From: Chlorobiota bacterium
Lineage (GTDB): Bacteria; Bacteroidota; Ignavibacteria; Kapaibacteriales; NICIL-2
DNA length: 12,638 nucleotides
Direction: 5' to 3'
Assembly: GCA_003695605.1 (NCBI GenBank)
Contig: RFIK01000042.1
Location: 1 to 12,638 of the forward strand
A program made the translations under genes and the position numbers. Shown piece by piece: positions 1 through 8,155 of the stretch; position 1 is the stretch's first letter, and each line of letters opens with the position of its first letter. The notes below the pieces were generated by a model. It saw only the letters and a program-made list of their open reading frames with translations, was not told where the DNA came from and made no database searches.

Positions 1-2735
1 CAACACTTGGGACCGCACTTGTTCTCTTCGGACTTTCCGCAGTTGCAGCAACTCAATTAGGCGGCGAGTTCATCCCGAAGCTCGAAGAGGGGGACTTCGC
101 AGTGGATACGCGGCTTCTGATCGGCAGCAGTCTCCAAGAGACTATCGCCGCAACGCAGCAGTGTAGCCGCATTCTCCTGGACTCTTTCCCGGAAGTCGAA
201 AAGGTCGTCACGAAAATCGGCAATTCTGAAATCCCAACCGACCCGATGCCCATCGAAGCATCGGATATGATGGTGATTCTCAAACCGAAGCGACAGTGGG
301 TACGTGCGCGCTCGTTCGATGAACTCGCCGAGCGGATGTACGCTGCGCTCAGCCAGGCAATTCCTGGCGTAACGTTCGGCTTCCAATTTCCCGTGCAGAT
401 GCGATTCAACGAGCTGATGACAGGGGCACGGCAAGACATCGTCTGCAAAATCTTCGGCGATGATCTCGACACGCTGGCGTACTACGCAGAACGGCTGGCT
501 TCGATTGCCTCGACGATTCCGGGAGCACGCGATATCTACCGCGAGCGAATGCTCGGTATGCCACAAATCGTCATTCGCTACGACCGCTCGATGCTTGCAC
601 GGTACGGCATCGCGATCGAAGATGCCAACCGCGCCGTCAGTGCCGCTTTTGCAGGCGCCAGCGTCGCGACGTTCTACGAAGGTGAGCGCCGCTTCGATGT
701 TGTCGTCCGCTACGACAGCACCATTCGGAATAATCCCGAGCGTCTGCGCACACTCCCGCTACGCACCGCTGATGGGAGTCTTATTCCACTCGAACAGGTT
801 GCCGACATCCGAAACGTATTCGGCCCGAACCAAATTCAGCGCGAAGCAGCGCGGCGGCGGATCATTGTTGGCTTCAACGTCCGCGGACGCGACATCGCAT
901 CTACAGTCGAAGAGCTGCAACGTCGCGTTAAACGTGAGTTGCGCCTTCCACCTGGCTATGCGATCACTTACGGTGGGACGTTTGAAAATCTCCAACACGC
1001 GCGGGCACGGCTTGCAGTGAGTGTCCCAGTAGCACTGGTAAGCATCCTGGTGCTGCTCTACGCTGCGTTTGGTTCACTGCGTTATGGTCTGCTCATCTTC
1101 AGCGCCGTCCCGCTTGCGGCGATCGGCGGAGTGGCGGCACTCTTTGCGCGTGGGCTCCACTTCAGCGTCTCGGCAGCAGTCGGTTTTATTGCCCTCTTCG
1201 GTATAGCAGTTCTCAATGGCGTTGTGCTCACCAGCGAAGCGAATCGTCTGCGACAGAACCGCTCGTTGCTCCGTGCTGTACTCGAAGCCACGCATGTGCG
1301 ATTTCGCCCCGTAATCCTCACAGCAGCAGTTGCATCGCTCGGATTTCTCCCCATGGCGATCAGCACCAGTCCAGGCGCCGAAGTACAGCGACCTCTTGCG
1401 ACGGTTGTCATCGGTGGATTGGTCAGCGCAACGTTGCTCACGCTCGTTGTGCTGCCAGTGCTGTACATCGCCGTCGAACGTCGCCGCGAGCGAAAGGAAC
1501 GCATGCGTGTATCTCCGATGCCTGTGCTCGCTCTCCTTCTGGCTGTTGGAACTGCCAACGCACAGCAGCCAATTTCGCTCGGCGAAGCGTTTAAATTGCT
1601 GGAGCAGCAGCATCCCGACCGACTACGCTGGCACTACGATGTGCTCTCAGCCGAGGAGCGACGCAATAGCTGGCTTCAACTTGCACCGCTCCAACTTGAG
1701 CTGGAATACGGGCAGTTCAATTCCTTCATCAACGACTCACGAGTCTCGGCGGCGCTTCTCTTAGAGCTGCCGCCTGTTCATTTGGCACGGAGAGCGCAGC
1801 GGGAGAGCCAGTACGCTCAAGCTGTTTGGGGCAATCAGTGGAATCGGATGCAGCGCCGTGCAGAAGTTGCGCGCCTATTCTCCGAGGTCGCGTACTGGCG
1901 CCGGATGGTCGCACTGCTCGAGCGGAATGATTCGCTTGCAGCACTTGCCGATTCCATCGCACGCATTCAGCTCGAACGCGGCGCAGCCACTGCCGCTCAC
2001 CGCGCGACGGCACAGCTGTACCGCAGTTCGGTTAGTGCTGAACTCGCTGCTGCCAGAGTGCAGTACCAAGCAGCGGTCGCACTGTTCAATCGTGCTCTCG
2101 GAGAACCGAGCACTCGCTATATCCCAAACGATTCACTCTTCGATCGGACACCGACACTCTTGGTCGCGCTCGATAGCAGCCGTCACCCACTTGTGCAGCA
2201 GGCAGCAGCACGAGTTGATGAGGCACGCTCCCAGCGCGCGCTCACAGGAGCGAGTATGCTTCCAAGTGTTGCGATCGGCTACAACAGCATGACGCTGATC
2301 GGTTATCACAATGTCACCGGAGTGGACCGATACTTCGGCCCGGAAACCCGCTTTGGCTCTATCCGTGCTGGCCTGAACGTACCTCTACCAACACCATGGG
2401 CACTGGCGGAACTCCGCGCTGCAGACTGGAGCATCACCGCAGCTGAGTGGGAGCAGCGCGCCTCCACCTGGGAGCTTGAGCGATTACGGTTGGATGCACG
2501 GGCCCGCCGCAGTGCCGCAGCCGCTGCTGTCAGCACCTACGAACGTCAAGCACTCAGCGCAGCAGCAACGCTCGAACTGATCGCCACTACTGAACTTACC
2601 AATGGTACACTCGACGCATACCAGTGGGCGCTCGCTCTCGACCGTGTCCTTGCCGTCGAACGTGCCTGGTTGGATGCACGCCGCCGGTTGAACGAAGCAA
2701 TCATTGAATCTGAACTTTTCGGAGATGTGCAATGA
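1..2735 (+). CDS. Heavy-metal efflux RND permease (CzcA/CusA family) fused to a TolC-like outer-membrane factor; 5' partial
   Basis: The gene is open at the left edge, with the first full codon at base 3. The first visible residues include GGEFIPKLEEGD, the conserved start of the second periplasmic loop of HME-RND pumps, so the GTG at 102 is not the true start. The porter region carries TDPMP, LKPKRQW, QMRFNELMTG and KIFGDDLD. These resemble CzcA/CnrA (Co/Zn/Cd/Ni) more than the methionine-rich CusA, so divalent cations are the likelier substrate (inference). Five hydrophobic segments matching TM8-TM12 lie near 1020-1080, 1083-1155, 1161-1230, 1308-1365 and 1395-1480. After a basic stretch (ERRRERKERMR) the frame continues without a stop through a signal-peptide-like segment into about 400 residues of coiled-coil-rich outer-membrane efflux protein starting QQPISLGEAF. 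Pump-channel fusions of this kind are known in Bacteroidota. The stop TGA at 2733-2735 overlaps the next ATG. Confidence 0.9.
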   Translation, partial: TLGTALVLFGLSAVAATQLGGEFIPKLEEGDFAVDTRLLIGSSLQETIAATQQCSRILLDSFPEVEKVVTKIGNSEIPTDPMPIEASDMMVILKPKRQWVRARSFDELAERMYAALSQAIPGVTFGFQFPVQMRFNELMTGARQDIVCKIFGDDLDTLAYYAERLASIASTIPGARDIYRERMLGMPQIVIRYDRSMLARYGIAIEDANRAVSAAFAGASVATFYEGERRFDVVVRYDSTIRNNPERLRTLPLRTADGSLIPLEQVADIRNVFGPNQIQREAARRRIIVGFNVRGRDIASTVEELQRRVKRELRLPPGYAITYGGTFENLQHARARLAVSVPVALVSILVLLYAAFGSLRYGLLIFSAVPLAAIGGVAALFARGLHFSVSAAVGFIALFGIAVLNGVVLTSEANRLRQNRSLLRAVLEATHVRFRPVILTAAVASLGFLPMAISTSPGAEVQRPLATVVIGGLVSATLLTLVVLPVLYIAVERRRERKERMRVSPMPVLALLLAVGTANAQQPISLGEAFKLLEQQHPDRLRWHYDVLSAEERRNSWLQLAPLQLELEYGQFNSFINDSRVSAALLLELPPVHLARRAQRESQYAQAVWGNQWNRMQRRAEVARLFSEVAYWRRMVALLERNDSLAALADSIARIQLERGAATAAHRATAQLYRSSVSAELAAARVQYQAAVALFNRALGEPSTRYIPNDSLFDRTPTLLVALDSSRHPLVQQAAARVDEARSQRALTGASMLPSVAIGYNSMTLIGYHNVTGVDRYFGPETRFGSIRAGLNVPLPTPWALAELRAADWSITAAEWEQRASTWELERLRLDARARRSAAAAAVSTYERQALSAAATLELIATTELTNGTLDAYQWALALDRVLAVERAWLDARRRLNEAIIESELFGDVQ
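1503..1562 (+). other. Internal signal-peptide-like junction between the RND and outer-membrane-factor halves
   Basis: Codons 1503-1562 read as a classical Sec signal peptide inside the fusion: MR at the start, a hydrophobic core VLALLLAVG, then a TANA|QQ signal peptidase I site with cleavage expected between 1562 and 1563. TM12 of an RND permease ends in the cytoplasm and an outer-membrane factor must reach the periplasm, so this segment would carry the chain across and could be cut to release the channel. An AAAGGA at 1493-1498 lies 4 bases before the ATG at 1503, so separate internal initiation is also possible. The motif is seen; the processing is inferred. Confidence 0.55.
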
Positions 2736-3865
2736 AACGCCTCCTACTTCTTGCCCTCGTTGCATTCGCATGTAATCGTACTGTCGAAACACCCTCCACT
2801 GGTGGTCTGAGCGATTCAGTACAAACCTTCATTGCACTAACACCTGAGCAACAGCGGACAAGCAGGATCGCTCTCGATAGCCTTCGCTTGGGTTCGCTTG
2901 AGCGTACAATCGAACTTCGCGGCACGATCGAGCTGCCACCTCAGAACCGCATCTACCTTTCGTTCCCGCTCCAGGCACGCGTTCGCTCGATCAATGGATT
3001 GGTTGGCAGAGCAGTGCGCCGTGGCGAAGCACTCGTTACACTCGAAAGCATGCCGCTTGTGGAAGTGCAAGAGCAATACCTTTCGACCCGCGCTCAATTG
3101 GAACAGGCGCAGCGAGAATACGAACGTCAAATGAAGCTTGCTCAATCGGCCGCTACAACCGAGCGAGCCCTGCTGGAAGCACGCACTCAATTGCGGGAAC
3201 GCCAAATTGCACTCGCCGCACTTGCTGAGCGGCTCCGGATTGCTGGCATTGAACCGAGTACACTTGCGGACACTGCGATTTCTCGTCTGGTCACGCTCAC
3301 CTCTCCGCGTAATGCGTACATCGCTGCTATCAACGTTGTTGTTGGACAAACTGTCGAGCCAAACACACGCATCATCGAGCTCGTTGATGTCGGCGACGTT
3401 CACCTTGTCCTGCGCGCGTTCGAGCGTGATGCGCAGTCGATTCTGCCTGGACAACGTCTGGTTGCGTGGACGGTGGCGGATTCTTCGCGAAGCTATCCTG
3501 CCGAAGTTGTCGCCGTGTCGCACACGCTCGACTCCACTCGAACACTCGAGCTTCACTGCCACTTTGTGCGGTATGACCACGAGCGGCTCCGCCCCGGAAT
3601 GTTCATGCGAGCTCAACTTTCCGTTGTTTCCGAGCGTGGCTACCTTGTACCTCAAAGCGCAGTCGTTGCCTGGGAGAACAAGCATGGAGTGTTCATCCCC
3701 GAGCGTACCGGCTACCGTCTTGTCGAGGTCAGACTCGTTGCCACAGATGGCAACCGCGCCATCATCGCATTCGACAGAGGCAGTCCGCCGAGCGTCATCG
3801 TCACACAGGGCGCCTACTGGCTGCTGATGAAGCTCAAGAATACCGATCAGCAAGAGGAGGTGTAA
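2732..3865 (+). CDS. Efflux RND transporter periplasmic adaptor (membrane fusion protein), lipoprotein
   Basis: A 377-residue HlyD/CusB-type adaptor that would link the RND pump to its outer-membrane channel in the periplasm. The N-terminus MKRLLLLALVAFAC fits the lipoprotein rule with the lipidated cysteine at 14, so it is probably inner-membrane anchored by lipid. The first half of the lipoyl-like domain is at about 72-110 (GLVGRAVRRGEALVTLES), the alpha-helical hairpin at about 107-175 and the second lipoyl half at about 187-218 (GQTVEPNTRIIEL). The beta-barrel spans about 220-298 (RLRPGMFMRAQL) and the membrane-proximal domain runs to the end. The ATG overlaps the stop of the upstream pump gene (ATGA), and GGAGA lies 6 bases before it, so translation is probably coupled. 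No histidine-rich or methionine-rich metal-binding tail is visible, so the ion cannot be read from this subunit. Confidence 0.92.
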   Translation: MKRLLLLALVAFACNRTVETPSTGGLSDSVQTFIALTPEQQRTSRIALDSLRLGSLERTIELRGTIELPPQNRIYLSFPLQARVRSINGLVGRAVRRGEALVTLESMPLVEVQEQYLSTRAQLEQAQREYERQMKLAQSAATTERALLEARTQLRERQIALAALAERLRIAGIEPSTLADTAISRLVTLTSPRNAYIAAINVVVGQTVEPNTRIIELVDVGDVHLVLRAFERDAQSILPGQRLVAWTVADSSRSYPAEVVAVSHTLDSTRTLELHCHFVRYDHERLRPGMFMRAQLSVVSERGYLVPQSAVVAWENKHGVFIPERTGYRLVEVRLVATDGNRAIIAFDRGSPPSVIVTQGAYWLLMKLKNTDQQEEV

Positions 3866-3869
3866 TCCC

Positions 3870-3974
3870 ATGGCACACTACTTTCGCATAAGTTCACCCC
3901 TTATGAGCACGGTGTCGCAATGGTTGGTCTACTTGCTCTTGCTGCGTTGGTGGGCATTGCCGTTGGATGCCTAA
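3870..3974 (+). CDS. Possible 34-residue hydrophobic small ORF overlapping the rmuC start
   Basis: An ATG at 3870 follows a perfect AGGAGG (3855-3860) by 9 bases and opens 34 codons ending TAA at 3972-3974. The peptide contains a hydrophobic stretch WLVYLLLLRWWALPL. It lies in a different frame from rmuC and overlaps its first 55 bases, so it could act as a leader that couples translation to rmuC, whose own start has no clear ribosome site. The caution is that AGGAGG falls in the GAG-GAG-GTG codons ending the adaptor gene and may be coincidental. Confidence 0.22.
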   Translation: MAHYFRISSPLMSTVSQWLVYLLLLRWWALPLDA

Positions 3975-5284
3975 TTGTATGGGCGCTTTTAGCGCCGAAA
4001 CTCAGTGCAGCTCGCGCGGAGATAGATTCCGCTCACCTGCAGCTCGACGCTGCTCACAGACGAGTAAACGAACTCGAGAGCACCGCCGATCGGGAACGGC
4101 ACCGCTACGAACACGAACTGGCCTCGAAAGACGAACGCATTGCTGCGTTGCTCGAAGAGTCGGCTGCACTGAAGACCCATGTCAAGACACTCCAGGAACG
4201 ACTCGATGAGGATCGTGCCTATCGAGAGGAGCTTCAACGGCAGCTACGGCTCGAATTCGAGCAGATGGCAACACGCATCCTCGAGCAGCGGAGCGCCCTG
4301 TTGAAAGAGCAAAGCACCGAGGCACTCGAGAAAACCCTTGCGCCGCTGCGTGAACGCATTGCTGCATTCGAGGAGAAAATTGACCGTGCTTACACCGAAC
4401 ACACCAAAGGTACCGCCTCACTGCGCGAGCAGCTCCAACAACTTTTCCAGCTCAACGCACGACTGACTGAGCAAGCCGATAACTTGGCAACAGCGCTCCG
4501 CGGGGATAAACGCCTCCAAGGATCATGGGGCGAGGTGCAACTGGAGCGTCTCCTGGAGCTCTCCGGCTTGCAGCGCGATGTCGAGTACAAAGTGCAGATG
4601 TCCACACGCTCGAGCGATGGCGATCGCATCCGCCCGGACGTTGTCGTGTACCTTCCTGAAGGCAAGCACTTAGTCGTTGACTCGAAAGTCTCGCTTTCGG
4701 CGTACGCTGCACTCATTGAAGCATCAACGGATACGGATCGCGAGCAATACCTGCGGCATCACGTCCTGGCTGTTCGTCAGCACATCGAGCGACTTGCCAG
4801 TAAGGATTACTACGCTGCCGAGGGCGTTCATTCCCCAGAATTCGTGCTGCTCTTCATGCCAATTGAAGCAGCACTCTCGGTTGCACTGCACGCCGATCGT
4901 GAGCTGTACACGTTCGCATGGGAGCGCCGCATTGTGCTGACCAGCCCGACAACGCTCTTGGCGACGCTCCGCACCGTCGCTAGTGTTTGGAAGCACGAGC
5001 GGCACAATCGGAATGCACTCATGATCGCAGAGGAAGCAGGAAAGCTCTACGACAAGCTCGCAAGCGTGCTCGACGACCTCATGAAGGTTGGCGAAACGCT
5101 GGATCGCACCAAGCGTGACTACGAGAACGCAATGAATCGGCTCTGCAGGGGTACGGGGAATGTCATCGCACGTGCTCAACGACTCGTCGAGCTCGGAGCG
5201 AAGGCGAAAAAACAGCTCGATCGGCGCTTGCTCAGCGATGCAGGTGACACCGATTCGGAGATTCCTCGGCCAGAGGCGACTTGA
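3920..5284 (+). CDS. rmuC: DNA recombination protein RmuC homologue
   Basis: The 454-residue protein has the standard RmuC layout. An N-terminal membrane anchor (about 3-24) is followed by a long charged coiled coil to about 185, rich in Glu, Arg, Leu and Ala heptads, and then the RmuC domain at about 190-430. Recognisable family motifs are RGDKRLQGSWGE (194-205), RPDVVVYLP (238-246), VVDSKVSLSAY (252-262) and LLFMPIEAAL. The pair PD (239-240) and D-S-K (254-256) fits the PD-(D/E)XK nuclease fold to which the family has been assigned. E. coli RmuC limits recombination at inverted repeats; the exact activity here is unknown. The ATG at 3920 is the only start after the in-frame stop of the adaptor gene 54 bases upstream, but its ribosome site is weak. 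It lies downstream of the efflux operon on the same strand and may be co-transcribed with it. Confidence 0.93.
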   Translation: MVGLLALAALVGIAVGCLIVWALLAPKLSAARAEIDSAHLQLDAAHRRVNELESTADRERHRYEHELASKDERIAALLEESAALKTHVKTLQERLDEDRAYREELQRQLRLEFEQMATRILEQRSALLKEQSTEALEKTLAPLRERIAAFEEKIDRAYTEHTKGTASLREQLQQLFQLNARLTEQADNLATALRGDKRLQGSWGEVQLERLLELSGLQRDVEYKVQMSTRSSDGDRIRPDVVVYLPEGKHLVVDSKVSLSAYAALIEASTDTDREQYLRHHVLAVRQHIERLASKDYYAAEGVHSPEFVLLFMPIEAALSVALHADRELYTFAWERRIVLTSPTTLLATLRTVASVWKHERHNRNALMIAEEAGKLYDKLASVLDDLMKVGETLDRTKRDYENAMNRLCRGTGNVIARAQRLVELGAKAKKQLDRRLLSDAGDTDSEIPRPEAT

Positions 5285-5369
5285 CAAGGAGCGATGGGTT
5301 TTCTAAGTTTGCAGCGTTGCTTCCGCCAATGGCAGCAACAGTGTTCCACTATGCCGGGAGAATTTGCCT

Positions 5370-7505
5370 ATGCAGTACGATGTCCAGCACATCAAGAACG
5401 TTGCGTTGCTCGGGCATACAGGTTCGGGCAAGACCACGCTTGCGGAGGCCATGCTCTTCGAGGCAGGCGCAATCACACGTCGCGGTAGCGTCGAGGAGCG
5501 AAATACCGTCTCCGATTACACCGACATCGAGCACGAGCGGGGCAGCTCAGTCTTTACTACGTTGATGCACTTGGATTGGCGCGGCTACAAAATCAATCTG
5601 CTCGATACACCTGGCTACGATGATTTCTGCGGTGAGATCATCACAGCACTCCGTGTTGCGGATACTGGCATCCTTGTACTGAATGCAGCAAGTGGCGTTG
5701 AAGTTGGCACTGAGCTCATCTGGCGCTACACCGAGCAATTCTCCACCCCGATGATCATCGCCATCAACAAGCTCGACCACGAGAACGCAAACTTTGAGCG
5801 CACGCTCGAGCAAGCACGCCAGCGGTTCGGACGCGCGGTCACTGTTGTACAGTATCCCCTCAATGTCGGCCCTGGCTTCAATGCCATCGTGGATGTGCTC
5901 AAGATGACGCTCTACCAATTTCCGCCGCAAGGAGGCAAACCGCAGAAACTCCCAATTCCAGACTCTGAACGCGAGCGTGCCGAGCAGCTCCACAACGAAC
6001 TCATCGAAGCAATCGCCGAGAACGATGAAACGCTCATGGATCGCTACTTCGAAAGCGGCTCCCTCGATGAGGACGATATGCGAACCGGTCTCAAACAGGC
6101 GATGATACGCCGGCAACTGTTCCCGGTCTTCTGCACAAGTGCCAAGCTCAACATGGGGAGCGGACGTATCCTCGGCTTCATTGATAACGTTGCACCGAGC
6201 GCAAATGAACTGCCCACACCGATGGCCGACACTGCCGGCACGCCGATCCCATGCGACCCTGCCGGACCGACAGTCCTGTTCGTGTTCAAAGCCATCAGTG
6301 AGCCGAACGTCGGGGACATGTCGTTTTTCAAAGTGTACTCCGGAACGCTGCGTCCCGGAACAACACTCATCAACGCCCAGACTGGTACTGCTGAGACGCT
6401 CGGCCACATCTACATCGTTGATGGGAAGAAACGCTCTGAGGTCAGCGAGCTAGTTGCAGGCGATCTCGGTGCAGTCGTCAAGCTGAAGAACACCCACGTC
6501 AACAACACACTCCGCGAGAAATCGAGCGATCTTGTCGTCCCGCCGATTGAATTTCCCAAACCGAAAATTCGCGTTGCAGTCGAACCGGTCAACAAAGGCG
6601 ACGAAGAAAAGGTTGGTAACGCACTCCACCAGTTGCACGAAGAAGACCCGACGCTTATCGTCGAGCATTCGCAGGAACTCAAGCAGACAATACTCTACGC
6701 ACAAGGGGAACTGCATTTGGCAGTCGCCAAATGGCGCCTCCAGAATCGCTACAAGGTGGACGTCCGCTTCGTCGAACCGCGAATTCCCTACCGCGAAACG
6801 ATCCAGCGTCCAGCACGCGCGCAATACCGCCACAAAAAGCAAACCGGGGGCGCCGGCCAATTTGCTGAAGTGCACATGCTCATCGAGCCATGGAGCGATG
6901 GGATGCCGCTCCCGAACGGACTGACAGTGCGTGCCGTCGAGGAATACGAGTTGCCATGGGGCGGAAAGCTCGTCTTCCTCAACTGCATCGTCGGTGGTGT
7001 CATTGACGCTCGTTTTATGCCTGCCATCGTAAAAGGTATCATGGAGAAAATGAGTGCTGCACCACTGACTGGCAGTCCAGCACGTGACATCCGCGTTGCA
7101 GTGTACGATGGGAAAATGCACCCGGTCGATTCAAACGAAGCAGCATTCAAGACCGCTGGGATGATGGCATTCAAAGAAGCATTTCTGCAAGCCGACCCCA
7201 AACTGCTCGAGCCGATCTACGCTGTCACGATCATGGTACCAGACGAGTACATGGGCGACGTCATGAGCGATCTGCCGTCGCGGCGAGCAGTGATCTTAGG
7301 CATGGATTCCGATGGCCACTACCAAAAAATCTACGCGCGGATGCCGCTGGCTGAACTCGATCGCTATTCAACTGCACTCCGCTCGATGACACAAGGGCGT
7401 GCAGTCTACACAGCAGAGTTTGCCGAGTACCAACCTGTTCCACCGCACGTGCAACAGAAGCTCGTCCAAGAATACCACGCACAGCTCCACGGCGAGGAAG
7501 TCTGA
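5370..7505 (+). CDS. Elongation factor G-like translational GTPase (EF-G paralogue)
   Basis: A 711-residue EF-G-type protein with all five domains. The GTPase motifs are P-loop GHTGSGKTT (15-23), G3 DTPGYDDF (79-86), G4 NKLD (133-136) and G5 SAK (257-259). Domain II spans about 299-385 and domain III about 398-465. Domain IV begins near YRETI (474-478) and contains HKKQTGGAGQF and the tip HPVDSNEAAF with His584. Domain V has EPIYAVTIMVP, LPSRRA and LRSMTQGRAVYTAEF. It differs from canonical EF-G by SGKTT instead of DAGKTT in the P-loop, RGSSV instead of RGITI in switch I, and Tyr83 in place of the catalytic His of DTPGH. This marks the EF-G-like/FusA2-type paralogue group rather than housekeeping fusA. 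Its precise role in translation is not established. The ATG at 5370 is chosen over a TTG at 5364 because GGGAG (5356-5360) is correctly spaced for it. Its stop is 10 bases from a converging gene. Confidence 0.93.
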   Translation: MQYDVQHIKNVALLGHTGSGKTTLAEAMLFEAGAITRRGSVEERNTVSDYTDIEHERGSSVFTTLMHLDWRGYKINLLDTPGYDDFCGEIITALRVADTGILVLNAASGVEVGTELIWRYTEQFSTPMIIAINKLDHENANFERTLEQARQRFGRAVTVVQYPLNVGPGFNAIVDVLKMTLYQFPPQGGKPQKLPIPDSERERAEQLHNELIEAIAENDETLMDRYFESGSLDEDDMRTGLKQAMIRRQLFPVFCTSAKLNMGSGRILGFIDNVAPSANELPTPMADTAGTPIPCDPAGPTVLFVFKAISEPNVGDMSFFKVYSGTLRPGTTLINAQTGTAETLGHIYIVDGKKRSEVSELVAGDLGAVVKLKNTHVNNTLREKSSDLVVPPIEFPKPKIRVAVEPVNKGDEEKVGNALHQLHEEDPTLIVEHSQELKQTILYAQGELHLAVAKWRLQNRYKVDVRFVEPRIPYRETIQRPARAQYRHKKQTGGAGQFAEVHMLIEPWSDGMPLPNGLTVRAVEEYELPWGGKLVFLNCIVGGVIDARFMPAIVKGIMEKMSAAPLTGSPARDIRVAVYDGKMHPVDSNEAAFKTAGMMAFKEAFLQADPKLLEPIYAVTIMVPDEYMGDVMSDLPSRRAVILGMDSDGHYQKIYARMPLAELDRYSTALRSMTQGRAVYTAEFAEYQPVPPHVQQKLVQEYHAQLHGEEV

Positions 7506-7515
7506 ACGTCACTAC

Positions 7516-7965
7516 TCAGTTTGCGCGCACATGTTCGGAGGAGTTTTCCGCAGCAGTGCGGAGTGCGACGAGCACTTGGCGCGTCCGCAACCGGAGCAAC
7601 CGCTCCGATGCGATCGGGCGGATCGCAAGTGCAAGCCCTTCAACGTCAGCATGTGTAATAACCCGCGTTCCCTTGCCCTCCGCCAGGACAAGCCAGGAAC
7701 GAGTGGCGACTAAGCCACGCCCGATGCTTCGCCATTGGAGCGTGCGCGTCGGTCGTTCGGCAGTGATCTCGCTGTGGAAGCGAATACCGGAGACCTTCCA
7801 ACAAAAGCGCTGGGGATTGTGGGCAGGTCGTACACTGAGCACACGCACGTAGGGATTCCAGCGTTCCCACCGCTCAATGTGACGTAACAACTGCCATACA
7901 CGGTGTGGCGGTGCTGCGATGAATTGTTCATCGCTCGCTTCCATGCGAAACGTGGGAAGACTCAT
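7516..7965 (-). CDS. SRPBCC-fold (polyketide cyclase/START-like) small protein
   Basis: A 149-residue single-domain protein. The N-terminal part has the family pattern of a beta strand, then a helix with W spacing: FIAAPPHRVWQLLRHIERWERWNP (the IAAP..VW signature at about 16-24). Later come strands with FHSEI, RTLQWRS and TRSWLVL and a C-terminal amphipathic helix rich in Leu and Arg. This matches the helix-grip SRPBCC superfamily, which binds hydrophobic ligands in a central cavity. The ligand cannot be read from sequence. No signal peptide is present, so it is probably cytoplasmic. The ATG at 7965 has AAGGA just upstream (3-base spacing); a GTG 48 bases further upstream would add a Cys/Arg-rich tail unlike the family and is less likely. 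It converges on the EF-G-like gene and is divergent from the outer-membrane protein gene. Confidence 0.78.
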   Translation of the reverse strand: MSLPTFRMEASDEQFIAAPPHRVWQLLRHIERWERWNPYVRVLSVRPAHNPQRFCWKVSGIRFHSEITAERPTRTLQWRSIGRGLVATRSWLVLAEGKGTRVITHADVEGLALAIRPIASERLLRLRTRQVLVALRTAAENSSEHVRAN

Positions 7966-8035
7966 TGGTCCTTGACAACGAAAAAGACGACATCTGGCTT
8001 GTGGTTCTGCCACCAGAGGCTAATTCAGACTATGC

Positions 8036-8060
8036 GGGGAAGGGCGGGGACAAACGGGGG
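8036..8060 (+). other. Canonical G-quadruplex motif in the divergent intergenic spacer
   Basis: Four G-runs of 4, 3, 4 and 5 bases are separated by loops of 2 (AA), 1 (C) and 6 (ACAAAC) bases, meeting the usual G3+ with loops of 1-7 definition. It lies 71 bases upstream of the minus-strand SRPBCC start and about 160 bases upstream of the outer-membrane protein start. For the SRPBCC gene the G-rich strand is the template strand. A role in regulation is inferred only from position. Confidence 0.6.
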
Positions 8061-8155
8061 ATGACGCGAAATACACCAACCGAAGCAGACTCACATGTGT
8101 AGAAACGAATTCACCGCGGTTATAGTGCAGGCAGCGCACTCAGAGTGGCTACTGA

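Noticed and set aside
102..104. GTG as start of the RND gene
   Set aside because: The same frame continues to the window edge and the upstream residues (GGEFIPKLEEGD) are conserved in the family, so the gene is simply cut by the window.
2837..3871. Long minus-strand ORF of 344 codons opposite the adaptor gene
   Set aside because: It is antisense to a well-recognised adaptor; its translation is Cys/His/Arg-rich without domain features. Long shadow ORFs arise from the codon bias of this genome.
5294..5488. 64-codon plus-strand ORF with AAGGAG just after the rmuC stop
   Set aside because: Spacing to the ATG is only 3 bases, most of the ORF lies out of frame inside the EF-G-like gene, and the translation has no protein-like features.
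5547..6407. Minus-strand ORF of 286 codons opposite the EF-G-like gene
   Set aside because: Antisense to conserved GTPase and domain II sequence; no ribosome site or family motif seen. The similar ORF at 6450-7121 is rejected for the same reason.
8124..8140. Short inverted repeat AGTGC/GCACT in the divergent spacer
   Set aside because: Only 5-base arms with a 7-base loop, within chance expectation for a spacer of this size.
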